DNA of 64,000 bases, from contig NZ_RRCO01000005.1 in the NCBI RefSeq assembly GCF_003862475.1, forward strand, positions 124,001 to 188,000, given 5' to 3'. The stretch is from Lachnoanaerobaculum gingivalis. Its GTDB lineage: Bacteria; Bacillota; Clostridia; Lachnospirales; Lachnospiraceae. The position numbers were made by a program, and so were the translations under genes. Below the pieces are notes generated by a model. That model saw only the letters and a list, made by a program, of their open reading frames with translations. It was not told the origin of the DNA and searched no databases. Of the stretch, positions 55,646-64,000 are shown in pieces; position 1 is the stretch's first letter; every line of letters begins with the position of its first letter.

Positions 55646-56359
55646 TCACCCTATTGCATTTTCTTTCATCGCTTCCTTAAGTCCACTGTAGTACTTTCTT
55701 CCCACCGGAATTTCCGTATTGTCTATCAATGTAATTTCCTCATAAGTGAAATTCTTTATATGTTGCAATGAAACTAAAAATGATCTATGCACTCTTATAA
55801 AACCCTTTGCAAACAGCAGGTTTTCGAGTTTTCCTATAGTCGAAATAAACTCAAAACTTTTACTGCCGTAGTACACGGTTATTATTTTTCCTCTAACTTC
55901 AAAATATTTTATATCATTTATTGCGATATTCCTATATTCACCGATGCCGGTAAAGAGAATATACTCTTTTGATTTTTCAGATGCCGTTTTGAAAACACCC
56001 TTTATTATCTTTACCGTCTTTGCACCGTCAGTCTCACCTTTCACAATATAGTTGAAGGCTCTAACATCAAAAGCTCCCAACATATGATTCTTTGAAACTG
56101 TGGTGAATACTATCTCTCCGATATATCCGTTTGAACGAAGTTTTGATGCCGCCTCCATGCCGTCAATTCCCGGCATATTTATATCCAGAAACATTACATC
56201 AATAAGCTCAAGTTTATCTTCCACTTCAAATAACATCTGCTTGGCGCTCTCAAACACCTCAAATTCCGTATCAAGGCCCTCCGACTTTGATATATGTGTA
56301 GTGATTTCTAACAAACTCTTTCGTTCTATTGGATTATCATCACATATAACTACTCTCAT
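55646..56359 (-). CDS. LytTR-family response regulator
   Basis: The 237-residue protein has a receiver domain (VVICDDNP, phosphoacceptor Asp59 in MFLDINMPG) and a C-terminal LytTR DNA-binding domain (about 135-232, with FIRVHRSFLVSLQHIK). No sensor kinase gene is adjacent, so the partner is elsewhere. LytTR regulators often control surface, bacteriocin or quorum genes, and the next gene is a surface protein. Confidence 0.9.
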   Translation of the reverse strand: MRVVICDDNPIERKSLLEITTHISKSEGLDTEFEVFESAKQMLFEVEDKLELIDVMFLDINMPGIDGMEAASKLRSNGYIGEIVFTTVSKNHMLGAFDVRAFNYIVKGETDGAKTVKIIKGVFKTASEKSKEYILFTGIGEYRNIAINDIKYFEVRGKIITVYYGSKSFEFISTIGKLENLLFAKGFIRVHRSFLVSLQHIKNFTYEEITLIDNTEIPVGRKYYSGLKEAMKENAIG

Positions 56360-56376
56360 AATCCAAACCTTATATC

Positions 56377-57552
56377 CTATTTGTTATTTTTTACCTTCTC
56401 AAGTAAATTATTGATTCTGTTTGTAGGTGTCAATAGACCGCTTATAGTAGAATCATGGTTCAAATTGTCAATAATAAGAGCCACATACTTACTCATCTCA
56501 ACATTGTAGTAATAAGGTTTGCTTAAGAGATTAGGTGACTGGTACACTAAGTTTGTTGTAAATATACCGTCGATAATACCGTTCTCATAATATTTATCAA
56601 ATTTTGCAAAGCCGTTTGTGAACAGTCCGAAAGTTGCACAGACAAAGACTCTTTTTGCCTTTCTCTTTTTAAGTTCCTTAGCGACTTCCTGTACGCTCTC
56701 ACCTGAAGATATCATATCGTCAATGATTACAAGATCTTTACCTTCGACATCTGAGCCCAAAAACTCATGTGCGATAATCGGATTTCTTCCTTCAACCACC
56801 TTTGTATAATCTCTTCTTTTGTAGAACATACCTACATCAAGTTTCAGCATATTTGCAAAATATATTGCCCTTCTCATTCCGCCTTCATCAGGAGAAATAA
56901 TCATCATATGATCCGAATCAACCTGTAAATCCGGGAAATGTCTCAAAAGTCCCTTTGTATACTGATAAATCGGCTGCACAGTTTCAAATCCCTTTAAAGG
57001 AATAGCATTTTGTACTCTTGGATCATGTGCATCAAATGTAATGATGTTGTCAACTCCCATATTTGTGAGTTCCTGTAATGCCAGTGCGCAGTCCAAAGAC
57101 TCTCTTCCGGTCTTTTTATGCTGACGGCTCTCATATAAGAAAGGCATTATAACAGTTATTCTTCTTGCCTTTCCGGCTATTGCCGCAATAATTCTCTTAA
57201 GATCCTGGAAATGATCATCCGGTGACATATGATTTATTTTTCCTGACAGTGAATAAGTCATGGAATAATTACATACATCCACAAGCAAATATAAATCATC
57301 ACCTCTTACAGATTCCTCTATGGTTCCCTTAGCCTCACCTGAGCCGAATCTTGAGATTGTCGATTTTATAATATAATTTTCTTTCTCATACTCTGAGAAT
57401 AAAAGTGTATCCTTATGCTCACTTTCTCTCTCTTTTCGCCACTCTACAAGGTAATTATTTACTTTTTTTGTAAAATCCTCCATTCCTTTAAGAGGTATAA
57501 GTCCCAAAGGACCTACAGGAATAGAATCAATCTTTTTATCTTCGTACAGCAT
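56377..57552 (-). CDS. Ribose-phosphate pyrophosphokinase-like protein
   Basis: The 391-residue protein has the PRPP synthetase layout: VIMPFLYESRQHKKTGRESL, ITFDAHDPRVQNAIP, the catalytic loop FYKRRDYTK and the ribose-5-phosphate loop LVIIDDMISSGES. It is longer than the usual 310-320 residues, mainly through an extended N-terminus (about 70 residues). It makes PRPP for nucleotides, His and Trp, or may be a specialised paralogue. The ATG at 57552 follows GGAGGG. It lies 10 bp after the helicase-loader gene. Confidence 0.85.
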   Translation of the reverse strand: MLYEDKKIDSIPVGPLGLIPLKGMEDFTKKVNNYLVEWRKERESEHKDTLLFSEYEKENYIIKSTISRFGSGEAKGTIEESVRGDDLYLLVDVCNYSMTYSLSGKINHMSPDDHFQDLKRIIAAIAGKARRITVIMPFLYESRQHKKTGRESLDCALALQELTNMGVDNIITFDAHDPRVQNAIPLKGFETVQPIYQYTKGLLRHFPDLQVDSDHMMIISPDEGGMRRAIYFANMLKLDVGMFYKRRDYTKVVEGRNPIIAHEFLGSDVEGKDLVIIDDMISSGESVQEVAKELKKRKAKRVFVCATFGLFTNGFAKFDKYYENGIIDGIFTTNLVYQSPNLLSKPYYYNVEMSKYVALIIDNLNHDSTISGLLTPTNRINNLLEKVKNNK

Positions 57553-57562
57553 TTTCCCTCCA

Positions 57563-58585
57563 TTACAGCTTTGCTCTAATATCATTTCCAAATAATCTTA
57601 TATACATGAAACTCTTTCTTATTCTGGAAGTAACTCTCTCACTGTATATATCTCTCATTTCATCCAGACTGAGATTAGTTGATATTATAGTAGATTTTTC
57701 GGTGTTAACCCTACGGTTTATTATATGGAAAAATTCGGTAGTTGTAAAGTGATTGGAAAGTTCCGTGCCCAGATCGTCAATTATCAGCATATCACTTTCA
57801 TACACCTCTTCAATAAGAAGCAAATATTTTTGATCCTCACTTTTTTCCAATTTAACCTTTACCAATGCTTCAAAAAGTTCTTTTGCACTGAGGTATATTG
57901 CGGAATAGTATCTGTCAAGTAATACCTTGGCTATACAATTGCTTAAGTAGGTCTTTCCTACACCGGTATTACCGCTGAATATAATATTTCTTCTGTCATT
58001 TTCTTCTAAAGCCGTATCAACCGCATTTTTACTTGCGTTTATTTTAAAATATTTGTCTGCAAATTTCTCACAAAATCTTTTTACACCCTCCATATAAGCG
58101 GCATTTGTCATATTCTGCCCCGGAAGTATTGTTTTATTATCATAATAATCAAATGAGAAATTTTCAAAATTTTCTTTACTTAATATATTTTCAAGATTTG
58201 ATTGAGCATACAGAAGTTTTCTTATCTTTAGCTGAAGGCAATGACATTTTTTTCCGTCAATATATCCTGTATCCTTACAGTCTTTGCAATCATATGTTAT
58301 TTCCATATAATCTTTTGGAAATCCGGCGGAAAGCAAAAGTTCTTCTTTTTTGTTTTTTATACTGTCAATATCGTTTTTTAAATCATTTATTGACAATCTT
58401 CCCGATTTCAAGCTTTCTTTGTATCTGGAAACAGCCACACTTCCTGTGGAATTGTTTAATTCCTTCATTTCAGGTATCTTTTCATATACCTCTTCAATTC
58501 TTCTGACCTGTGCGGCTCTGTTATTTGCTCTTATATTTTCATATTCTCTCATTATTGCATTATATGAGGAATTATCTATAGCCAT
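57563..58585 (-). CDS. Replicative helicase loader (DnaC/DnaI-like AAA+ ATPase)
   Basis: The 340-residue protein has an N-terminal zinc-like CKDCKDTG and KKCHC region, then an AAA+ core with Walker A FSGNTGVGKTYLS, Walker B MLIIDDLGTE, and a TNLS sensor. It likely loads DnaB at origins together with the DnaD protein encoded just upstream. The pair is a typical clostridial primosome unit. Confidence 0.9.
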   Translation of the reverse strand: MAIDNSSYNAIMREYENIRANNRAAQVRRIEEVYEKIPEMKELNNSTGSVAVSRYKESLKSGRLSINDLKNDIDSIKNKKEELLLSAGFPKDYMEITYDCKDCKDTGYIDGKKCHCLQLKIRKLLYAQSNLENILSKENFENFSFDYYDNKTILPGQNMTNAAYMEGVKRFCEKFADKYFKINASKNAVDTALEENDRRNIIFSGNTGVGKTYLSNCIAKVLLDRYYSAIYLSAKELFEALVKVKLEKSEDQKYLLLIEEVYESDMLIIDDLGTELSNHFTTTEFFHIINRRVNTEKSTIISTNLSLDEMRDIYSERVTSRIRKSFMYIRLFGNDIRAKL

Positions 58586-58604
58586 ATATCTCCTTTAAGT
58601 CAAA

Positions 58605-59852
58605 CTATAAATTGTTCAACTCATTTAAAAACTTGTCCTGCATATCAGAATCAATATTGTCATTTCTCTGCTCAAAATTATTAAACTTTGACGTTGAAAC
58701 ATTAGTTGAAGTTTTCGGAGCCGCCTTTACCTTCTCATCATGTTTTTCGTCCTGAGCCTTTATATCTGAAAGTGTACGCACATTCTCATTATGCCATCTT
58801 GTAAGTATACCGTCGGCGTATGAAAAACTCTGTGATGATGTGTTAAGTACTGTTCTGCTGATAGCTTCAACAACTATCTCCGTGCTGAATCCGTACTCGT
58901 CAAACCACTTTTTAACAAATCTTAATTCAACCGGTGCCAAAACTCTGTCATATATTCCGAATGCCTTTAACACGGCTTTATTTTCATTGAAATACTTCAC
59001 ATTGTCTTCTTTGGCTTCCTCAACCGTAGTAATGCCTTTTTCATGGAATGAAAGTGCCACTCTTTCAATATAGTTTATACTCTTTTTACCTTTTTGCACT
59101 GAAACTTCCGCTATGTACTCAAGTAAATCCTTTGACATACCCACAACATCATAAAGATATGCCAGCTTTTCAGTATCTGTAGGTGTAAATATCTTTTCAG
59201 TATATGTCTGCACACAGAATACCAGCTCCTGAAAATCTTCATCGCCTTTTAACTTAGTCAAATCCACCAGGCTTCTGTCAGGAAGCTTTGGCGGCTCTGT
59301 TTTTACCTCAGGTATCTCAGCCTTTGCTTCACTTTCTGAATTATTCTCTACATCGGTATCTTTTGCCGGGTCAAGCCTTTCCTGATCGCTTTCTTTTAGA
59401 TTTTTCGCTTCGTCAAGGCTTTCCGATTCAACTACTTCTTCTTTTAAAGCTTCCGCTCCCATACCTGCTTCAAGCATTTCTCGTCTTTTATATACTTCTT
59501 TTGCCGCCGCCAGGATACGTCTTGCTTCCTCAAGTTCTTCTTTTGAAGGCATACCCTTTGTAATAAGAACTTCTTCAAAGTCGTCGCCGTTTCCAAGCTT
59601 ACCTATATTCTCAGCCTTTTCTATCAGCGCTCCGCTCTTGCACCAGTATGCTATAGCTCTTTCAACATCCTTTATAGTAAGTTCAAGGGCATCGGCTATG
59701 ATTTCGGGATTTATCAGTCTGTCAGCATTTCTCAGCATAAAAAGGTACACCTTTATATAATCACCGTTTGCCTTTAGCATATATTTATCTATAAATTCTG
59801 ACGGCAAACTTACAATGCTTGTTATATCTGCCTTTAAAAATTCGTACTTCAT
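58605..59852 (-). CDS. DnaD-domain replication protein
   Basis: The 415-residue protein begins with a winged-helix DnaD N-terminal domain (about 1-90), has an acidic linker rich in Glu and Asp (about 115-195), and two C-terminal DnaD-type helical domains (about 205-280 and 290-370, the second with AISRTVLNTSSQSFSYADGIL). It takes part in primosome assembly. It is followed 19 bp later by the helicase-loader gene. Confidence 0.88.
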   Translation of the reverse strand: MKYEFLKADITSIVSLPSEFIDKYMLKANGDYIKVYLFMLRNADRLINPEIIADALELTIKDVERAIAYWCKSGALIEKAENIGKLGNGDDFEEVLITKGMPSKEELEEARRILAAAKEVYKRREMLEAGMGAEALKEEVVESESLDEAKNLKESDQERLDPAKDTDVENNSESEAKAEIPEVKTEPPKLPDRSLVDLTKLKGDEDFQELVFCVQTYTEKIFTPTDTEKLAYLYDVVGMSKDLLEYIAEVSVQKGKKSINYIERVALSFHEKGITTVEEAKEDNVKYFNENKAVLKAFGIYDRVLAPVELRFVKKWFDEYGFSTEIVVEAISRTVLNTSSQSFSYADGILTRWHNENVRTLSDIKAQDEKHDEKVKAAPKTSTNVSTSKFNNFEQRNDNIDSDMQDKFLNELNNL

Positions 59853-59888
59853 AGCTCTCCCTTTGTCTTAAAACTATATCTCTATAAA

Positions 59889-61265
59889 TTATTTTCCGAG
59901 TAAAAACTCCCCCACTCTTAAGATATCTCCGGCACCCATGGTAATCAGTAAATCACCCTTTCTCAAATCCTCCAACAGATAATTTTCTATCTCATCAAAA
60001 GTCTCAAAACTTGTGGAATTTCCACCAAGTTCATTTATTCTTTTTGAGAGAAGATTTGAACTCATTCCAAGATTGTCTGTCTCTCTTGCAGGATAAATTT
60101 TTGCAATTATAACCTCGTCCACATTCTTTAATACATTGGCAAAATCATTAAAAAATGCTTTCGTTCTGGTATATGTATGTGGCTGAAATACCACTACAAG
60201 TCTGTCATGAGGATATCTCTTTGCAATATTTAATGTAGCCGATATCTCGCTTGGGTGATGTGCATAGTCATCAACTATTGTGATACCGTCAAGTTTTCCC
60301 TTAACCTCAAATCTTCTGTCTACACCCTTAAACTCCGAAAGTCCTTTTCTTATATCTTCGATACTTACTCCAAGTTCAAAGGCAACACAAATAGCAGCCA
60401 AGGCATTGTATATATTGTGGTTTCCTCCTACACAAAGTTTTACATTCTCATATGTCTCTTCTTTATGTACAAGATCAAATGTCGGATACCCCAAAGCATC
60501 ATATCTTATATTTGTAGCATAGCAGTCACTGTTTTCGGTTCCGTATCTTACCACATTGCCCTCAAACCCTTGTGTAATTTCTCTGTTGTTTTTAATCTTA
60601 TCATTTATTATTATACAACCATCAGGACTTGTATTTTTTGCAAAATTCTTAAAAGAGTTCCTAATTTCATCTAAATCCTTAAAGAAGTCCAGATGATCCT
60701 CTTCAATATTCAATATAACACCTACTGTAGGATATAACTCAAGGAAACTGTTTGTATATTCACAGGCTTCTGTAACAAATGTGTCACCCTTGCCTATATA
60801 AATATTTCCCTTTATCTTCTTTACAATACCTCCTACAGAGATTGTAGGGTCAAGATTTGTATCAAGTAATATGTATGACAACATAGAAGTTGTTGTAGTC
60901 TTTCCATGTGTACCGCTTATCGCTATACTCTCTTTAAACTTCGACATTACATAGCCGAGAAGCTCTGCTCTGGTCATCATTTTTATATTCTTTTCTTTAG
61001 CCGCAATAAACTCAGGGTTATCATTATGTATGGCAGCCGTATATACAAACAAGTCTATATCATCACTGATATTCTCATTTTTTTGCCCTACAAATATTTT
61101 TACACCTCTTTCCTCAAGATCTTTTGTCCTGTTATTAGCCTTTGTATCAGAGCCGCTCACTTCAAAGTTCTTTTCAAAAAGTACTCTTGCAAGTCCGCTC
61201 ATACTTATACCACCTATACCGCAAAAATATATGTGCTTTATATCATTAAATTTAATATTTTTCAA
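59889..61265 (-). CDS. murC: UDP-N-acetylmuramate--L-alanine ligase
   Basis: This 458-residue Mur ligase adds L-Ala to UDP-MurNAc. It shows IYFCGIGGISMSGLARV for UDP-sugar binding, the ATP loop SGTHGKTTTTSM, the metal region EEDHLDFF and DDYAHHPSEI. Its length is typical. It lies 21 bp downstream of the flavin reductase gene. Confidence 0.95.
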   Translation of the reverse strand: MKNIKFNDIKHIYFCGIGGISMSGLARVLFEKNFEVSGSDTKANNRTKDLEERGVKIFVGQKNENISDDIDLFVYTAAIHNDNPEFIAAKEKNIKMMTRAELLGYVMSKFKESIAISGTHGKTTTTSMLSYILLDTNLDPTISVGGIVKKIKGNIYIGKGDTFVTEACEYTNSFLELYPTVGVILNIEEDHLDFFKDLDEIRNSFKNFAKNTSPDGCIIINDKIKNNREITQGFEGNVVRYGTENSDCYATNIRYDALGYPTFDLVHKEETYENVKLCVGGNHNIYNALAAICVAFELGVSIEDIRKGLSEFKGVDRRFEVKGKLDGITIVDDYAHHPSEISATLNIAKRYPHDRLVVVFQPHTYTRTKAFFNDFANVLKNVDEVIIAKIYPARETDNLGMSSNLLSKRINELGGNSTSFETFDEIENYLLEDLRKGDLLITMGAGDILRVGEFLLGK

Positions 61266-61286
61266 AAGATACCTCCCGAGTTTACC

Positions 61287-61859
61287 TTATTTTCTTATTT
61301 TTTTCTTTTTTACACTATAACCAAAGGTACCCAGTACCTTTGAAAGTCCAATATACTCTCCATGATTATATACTACCATGTCAGCTTTTGTCAGGTCAAA
61401 TTTGTTTTTTTCATCCATATATTTTGCATCTACATTTACTGCAACCACCTTTGCTATAAACATATGATGTGAACCAAGCTCAATGATATCTTCAACTTTA
61501 CATTCAATGCAAACCGGACTTTCTTTAATAGATGAAGCAGCTACCACCTTTGATGGCAACTGCTCTATCTTTAATACTTTCCATTTATCAATATCTCTGC
61601 CTGATTTTACGCCACATTCATCTGCTATTTTTACCAGCTTTTCATTTGTAAGATTTATAACAAATTCTCCCGATTTTTTTATTATATCATATGAATATCT
61701 GCTTGGTCTAAGAGAAATATAAACCATGGGCGGATTGGTACATATTGTACCTGTCCACGCCACAGTAACTATATCGCTTCTACCTTCAGAATCTGCACAA
61801 CTTACCATTACCACCGGTACGGGGTATAGCATATTTCCGGGTTTAAAATCAATTCTCAT
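61287..61859 (-). CDS. Flavin reductase-like FMN-binding protein
   Basis: The 190-residue protein has the flavin reductase fold (PVVMVSCADSEGRSDIVTVAW, NPPMVYISLRPSRYSYD, EFVINL). Members bind FMN and reduce flavins or act as flavoredoxins; the substrate is not clear. It overlaps the shikimate kinase gene by 11 bp. Confidence 0.88.
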   Translation of the reverse strand: MRIDFKPGNMLYPVPVVMVSCADSEGRSDIVTVAWTGTICTNPPMVYISLRPSRYSYDIIKKSGEFVINLTNEKLVKIADECGVKSGRDIDKWKVLKIEQLPSKVVAASSIKESPVCIECKVEDIIELGSHHMFIAKVVAVNVDAKYMDEKNKFDLTKADMVVYNHGEYIGLSKVLGTFGYSVKKKKIRK

Positions 61860-62628
61860 TTTTCTTAAAGTATTTCTTTATATTTTTTCTTTGAATATTG
61901 TTTGTTTTGGCTTTGTTGTTATTCGCTATATCAGATTTTTCTTTACTGAATCTGTCCTTAAAGTTTTTATCTTTGATATTATTATCTTTGATGCTTTTAT
62001 CTTTAAAGTTCTTTTCTCTGATATTTTTTGCCGTTCTGCTCTTTTGTGACGAATCTTTTCCCTGCTTATCTTTAGGAGCGAAAGGAGCTCTCTTACTCTT
62101 GAAGTTTCTTCTCTTTTTCGGCTTTTCGCCCAATCTCTCACAGATTTCATCAATAGTCTTTGCCAATGTTTTTTTCATCTCATTGACTGTAATATCGGCA
62201 TACTTTTCATAAAGCGGAACTCTTTCAAGATAAAGATCCTTTAAACTTTGTCCTTCTTTTAAGGTGATTCCTCGCTCTCTTAAATCGCCAAGCCTTGACT
62301 TTATTGCGGTATATGAAAGTTCCAGATATATTATTACACTGATTTCTTTTAAATGCCGCATTGCTTTTTCACCATATACCACACTGCCTCCCGGCGATAT
62401 GATACTATTTTCTAAATCCAATCCGGCATTTACCTCGTCCTCAATTTCTCTGAAACCTTCATCACCATGCTCTTCTATAAGTTCCTTTAAGAGCTTTCCG
62501 TATTTTTCCTGAATAACAATATCGGTGTCTACAAACTTTTTACCAAGCCTCTTTGCCAAAACCACACCGACTGAAGACTTACCTGATGCAGGCATACCGA
62601 TTAATGTAATATTAGTTTTTTTCCCCAT
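61849..62628 (-). CDS. aroK: Shikimate kinase with long basic C-terminal tail
   Basis: Residues 1-168 form a shikimate kinase: Walker A GMPASGKSSV, DTD at 34-36, GFREIE with the shikimate-binding Arg60, SPGGSVVY and RVPLYEKYAD. The enzyme phosphorylates shikimate in aromatic amino acid synthesis. Residues about 170-259 are a Lys/Asn-rich tail with tandem five-residue units (NFKDK, SIKDN, NIKDK, NFKDR at 207-226). Usual shikimate kinases end near 170. The tail is probably disordered and could bind nucleic acid or acidic partners. The frame stays open with normal codons. Confidence 0.9.
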   Translation of the reverse strand: MGKKTNITLIGMPASGKSSVGVVLAKRLGKKFVDTDIVIQEKYGKLLKELIEEHGDEGFREIEDEVNAGLDLENSIISPGGSVVYGEKAMRHLKEISVIIYLELSYTAIKSRLGDLRERGITLKEGQSLKDLYLERVPLYEKYADITVNEMKKTLAKTIDEICERLGEKPKKRRNFKSKRAPFAPKDKQGKDSSQKSRTAKNIREKNFKDKSIKDNNIKDKNFKDRFSKEKSDIANNNKAKTNNIQRKNIKKYFKKNEN

Positions 62629-62635
62629 ATCTCTC

Positions 62636-64000
62636 CTACATCTGTATTCCTATTACAAGACTTGGTACAAGCTGTTTTTTCCTTGATACCACCGAAGCAA
62701 GCTCTATTACACCTGAATCATTTATCTCATAAGCACCTTCTTCGATTCTGAAGGACTTCATTACAAGAGCCATCGCACCCGAACCGACACATATAAGTCT
62801 TGTTGACTGCTCCAATATATTGGTAAGCATAAAGAACATCATATCCTCGGCACTGTTTTCATGAAGCTTTACAAGGAAAGGCAGGAGTCTGTTTTCAATA
62901 CCTCTCAGCTCTTCCTCATTCAATGAACTGATCTGTCCTATTCCTATATTAATTTTTCCAAGTGCAAATGTCTTATAATCCTGATGGAAAATCTGCTCAT
63001 CGGTCTTACCTGTAAGATTGCTTGCTGAAGCAAACATCTGGTTTGCATACTTTTCTATATCAATACCTGCAATTCTTGCAAGGTCAAGGCCTGCAGCCTT
63101 GTCTACTTCAGTACATGTAGGTGATCTAAACAGCAAGGTATCTGAAATAATAGCGGAGCAAAGAAGACCCGCAATCTGCTTTGGAATCTCAACCCCTTTT
63201 TCATGATACATCTGATAAATAATTGTAGATGTACATCCGAGAGGCTGATTTCTGAAATAAACAGGCCCCATAGTCTCCACTGTCCCCAGTCTGTGATGGT
63301 CTATTATCTCAAGCACATTTGCATGTTCTATACCGTCCACCGCCTGACTCTTTTCATTATGATCCACCATAATTACTCTCTTACCCTTGGCACCGAGAAG
63401 GTTTCTTCTTGAAAACATTCCAAGATATTTCCCGTTTTTATCAAGAATAGGGAAGTCTCTATGTCTTACAGTCGCCATTACTTCCTTTATTTCGTCCAGA
63501 TAGTCTTCATTTTCAAATGTAATAAGATTCTCAGTCTTCATAAAGTAATTTATAGGCATGGACTGGTTTATAAGTCTTGCTACGGTAAATGTATCATAGG
63601 CCGTTGTAATTATAGTGGTTCCATGATCCTTTGCAAGCTTCTTTATAGTCATGGATGCACCGGCACCCTCACATACTATAATACATGCCGCACCCATCTC
63701 AATGGCACAAAGTTGCATCTCATATCTATTTCCCAGTATTACAAGATCATCCTTCTCTATATAGTATTCCATCATATCCGGATTTGCGGCGGCAACAACT
63801 ACTTTACCCGAATTAAAATAGGCCTTGTCATCACCCACTACCAAAGTTCCTTCAATTGTTTCAATAATATTTGAATATCTTGTATTTGCTTTTGCAAGTA
63901 TTCTGCTGTCATATATATTCATATATGAATTTGCAATATCACTGACCGATATTATTCCTTCAAGATCACCGTCACTGTTTACAGCAGGTAAAGTCACCAC
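62636..64000 (-). CDS. CBS/DRTGG-domain manganese-dependent inorganic pyrophosphatase, 5' end cut by window edge
   Basis: The visible 455 codons include part of a CBS domain, a DRTGG-type domain (about 70-150), a second CBS region, then the family II pyrophosphatase core with VIMVDHNE, EIIDHHRLG and the C-terminal DHHA2 part (RKKQLVPSLVIGIQM). It hydrolyses pyrophosphate and is regulated by adenine nucleotides through the CBS domains. The N-terminal DHH metal motif and the true start lie beyond base 64000. It is followed 7 bp later by aroK. Confidence 0.92.
   Translation of the reverse strand: MVTLPAVNSDGDLEGIISVSDIANSYMNIYDSRILAKANTRYSNIIETIEGTLVVGDDKAYFNSGKVVVAAANPDMMEYYIEKDDLVILGNRYEMQLCAIEMGAACIIVCEGAGASMTIKKLAKDHGTTIITTAYDTFTVARLINQSMPINYFMKTENLITFENEDYLDEIKEVMATVRHRDFPILDKNGKYLGMFSRRNLLGAKGKRVIMVDHNEKSQAVDGIEHANVLEIIDHHRLGTVETMGPVYFRNQPLGCTSTIIYQMYHEKGVEIPKQIAGLLCSAIISDTLLFRSPTCTEVDKAAGLDLARIAGIDIEKYANQMFASASNLTGKTDEQIFHQDYKTFALGKINIGIGQISSLNEEELRGIENRLLPFLVKLHENSAEDMMFFMLTNILEQSTRLICVGSGAMALVMKSFRIEEGAYEINDSGVIELASVVSRKKQLVPSLVIGIQM

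Overview
The window (64 kb, AT-rich, roughly 37% GC by eye) looks like the chromosome of an anaerobic, fermentative Firmicute, most likely a Lachnospiraceae-type clostridium. Signs are the AGGAGG-type ribosome sites, Mini-RNase III, archaeal/eukaryotic-type ProRS, QueH, a CBS-type manganese pyrophosphatase, a tandem HPr pair and a selenium-dependent molybdenum hydroxylase locus. No rRNA, tRNA, CRISPR array or prophage was seen. Species cannot be fixed from sequence reading alone.

Layout. (1) 1-10.2 kb, leftward: a pyrimidine catabolic operon headed by a DUF1097 membrane protein, then PreT, PreA, dihydropyrimidinase, an M20-type N-carbamoyl-beta-alanine hydrolase, a HotDog protein of the beta-alanyl-CoA ammonia-lyase type, a second HotDog domain fused to a family III CoA-transferase, and an acyl-CoA dehydrogenase cut by the window edge. 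A MerR regulator lies upstream, and the operon start has a MerR-style promoter (19-bp spacer over a dyad). Read together the genes predict uracil -> dihydrouracil -> N-carbamoyl-beta-alanine -> beta-alanine -> beta-alanyl-CoA -> acryloyl-CoA -> propionyl-CoA -> propionate. This is the most interesting system in the window. (2) 10.2-17 kb: lactate dehydrogenase and housekeeping genes (rlmB, mrnC, cysS, ispF, two HPr-type proteins, queH, rpoD). (3) 17.2-19.8 kb: an intact IS1634-type insertion sequence flanked by 329-bp direct repeats that duplicate the 3' end of the neighbouring rpiR gene. (4) 19.7-24.6 kb: nanE, an ABC sugar importer and an RpiR regulator, probably for an amino sugar such as ManNAc or sialic acid.

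(5) 24.9-40.4 kb: a purine and selenium locus. SelD, YedF, a selenocysteine-lyase-like enzyme, a DUF3343 protein, an NCS2 permease, YqeC, YqeB and a MocA-like protein build and load a selenium-containing molybdenum cofactor. A guanine-class riboswitch precedes guanine deaminase, which is followed without a visible terminator by xanthine dehydrogenase subunits, adenine deaminase and a second purine permease. (6) 40.6-48 kb: an L,D-transpeptidase, a sodium:solute symporter with a structured leader, the polyamine importer potABCD and the small regulator YerC. (7) 48-64 kb: RNase HI, an aromatic-acid-exporter-like protein, a glycosyltransferase, a PF06541 membrane protein, cca, proS, a secreted anchored protein with an orphan LytTR regulator, a PRPP synthetase, primosome genes (dnaC- and dnaD-like), murC, a flavin reductase, a shikimate kinase with a long basic tail, and a truncated CBS-pyrophosphatase.

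The two nucleobase loci suggest a cell that takes up and degrades free nucleobases. Reductive uracil breakdown would consume reducing power and yield propionate, while the selenium-dependent hydroxylase interconverts purines. Protein family calls come from motif recognition; no search was run.
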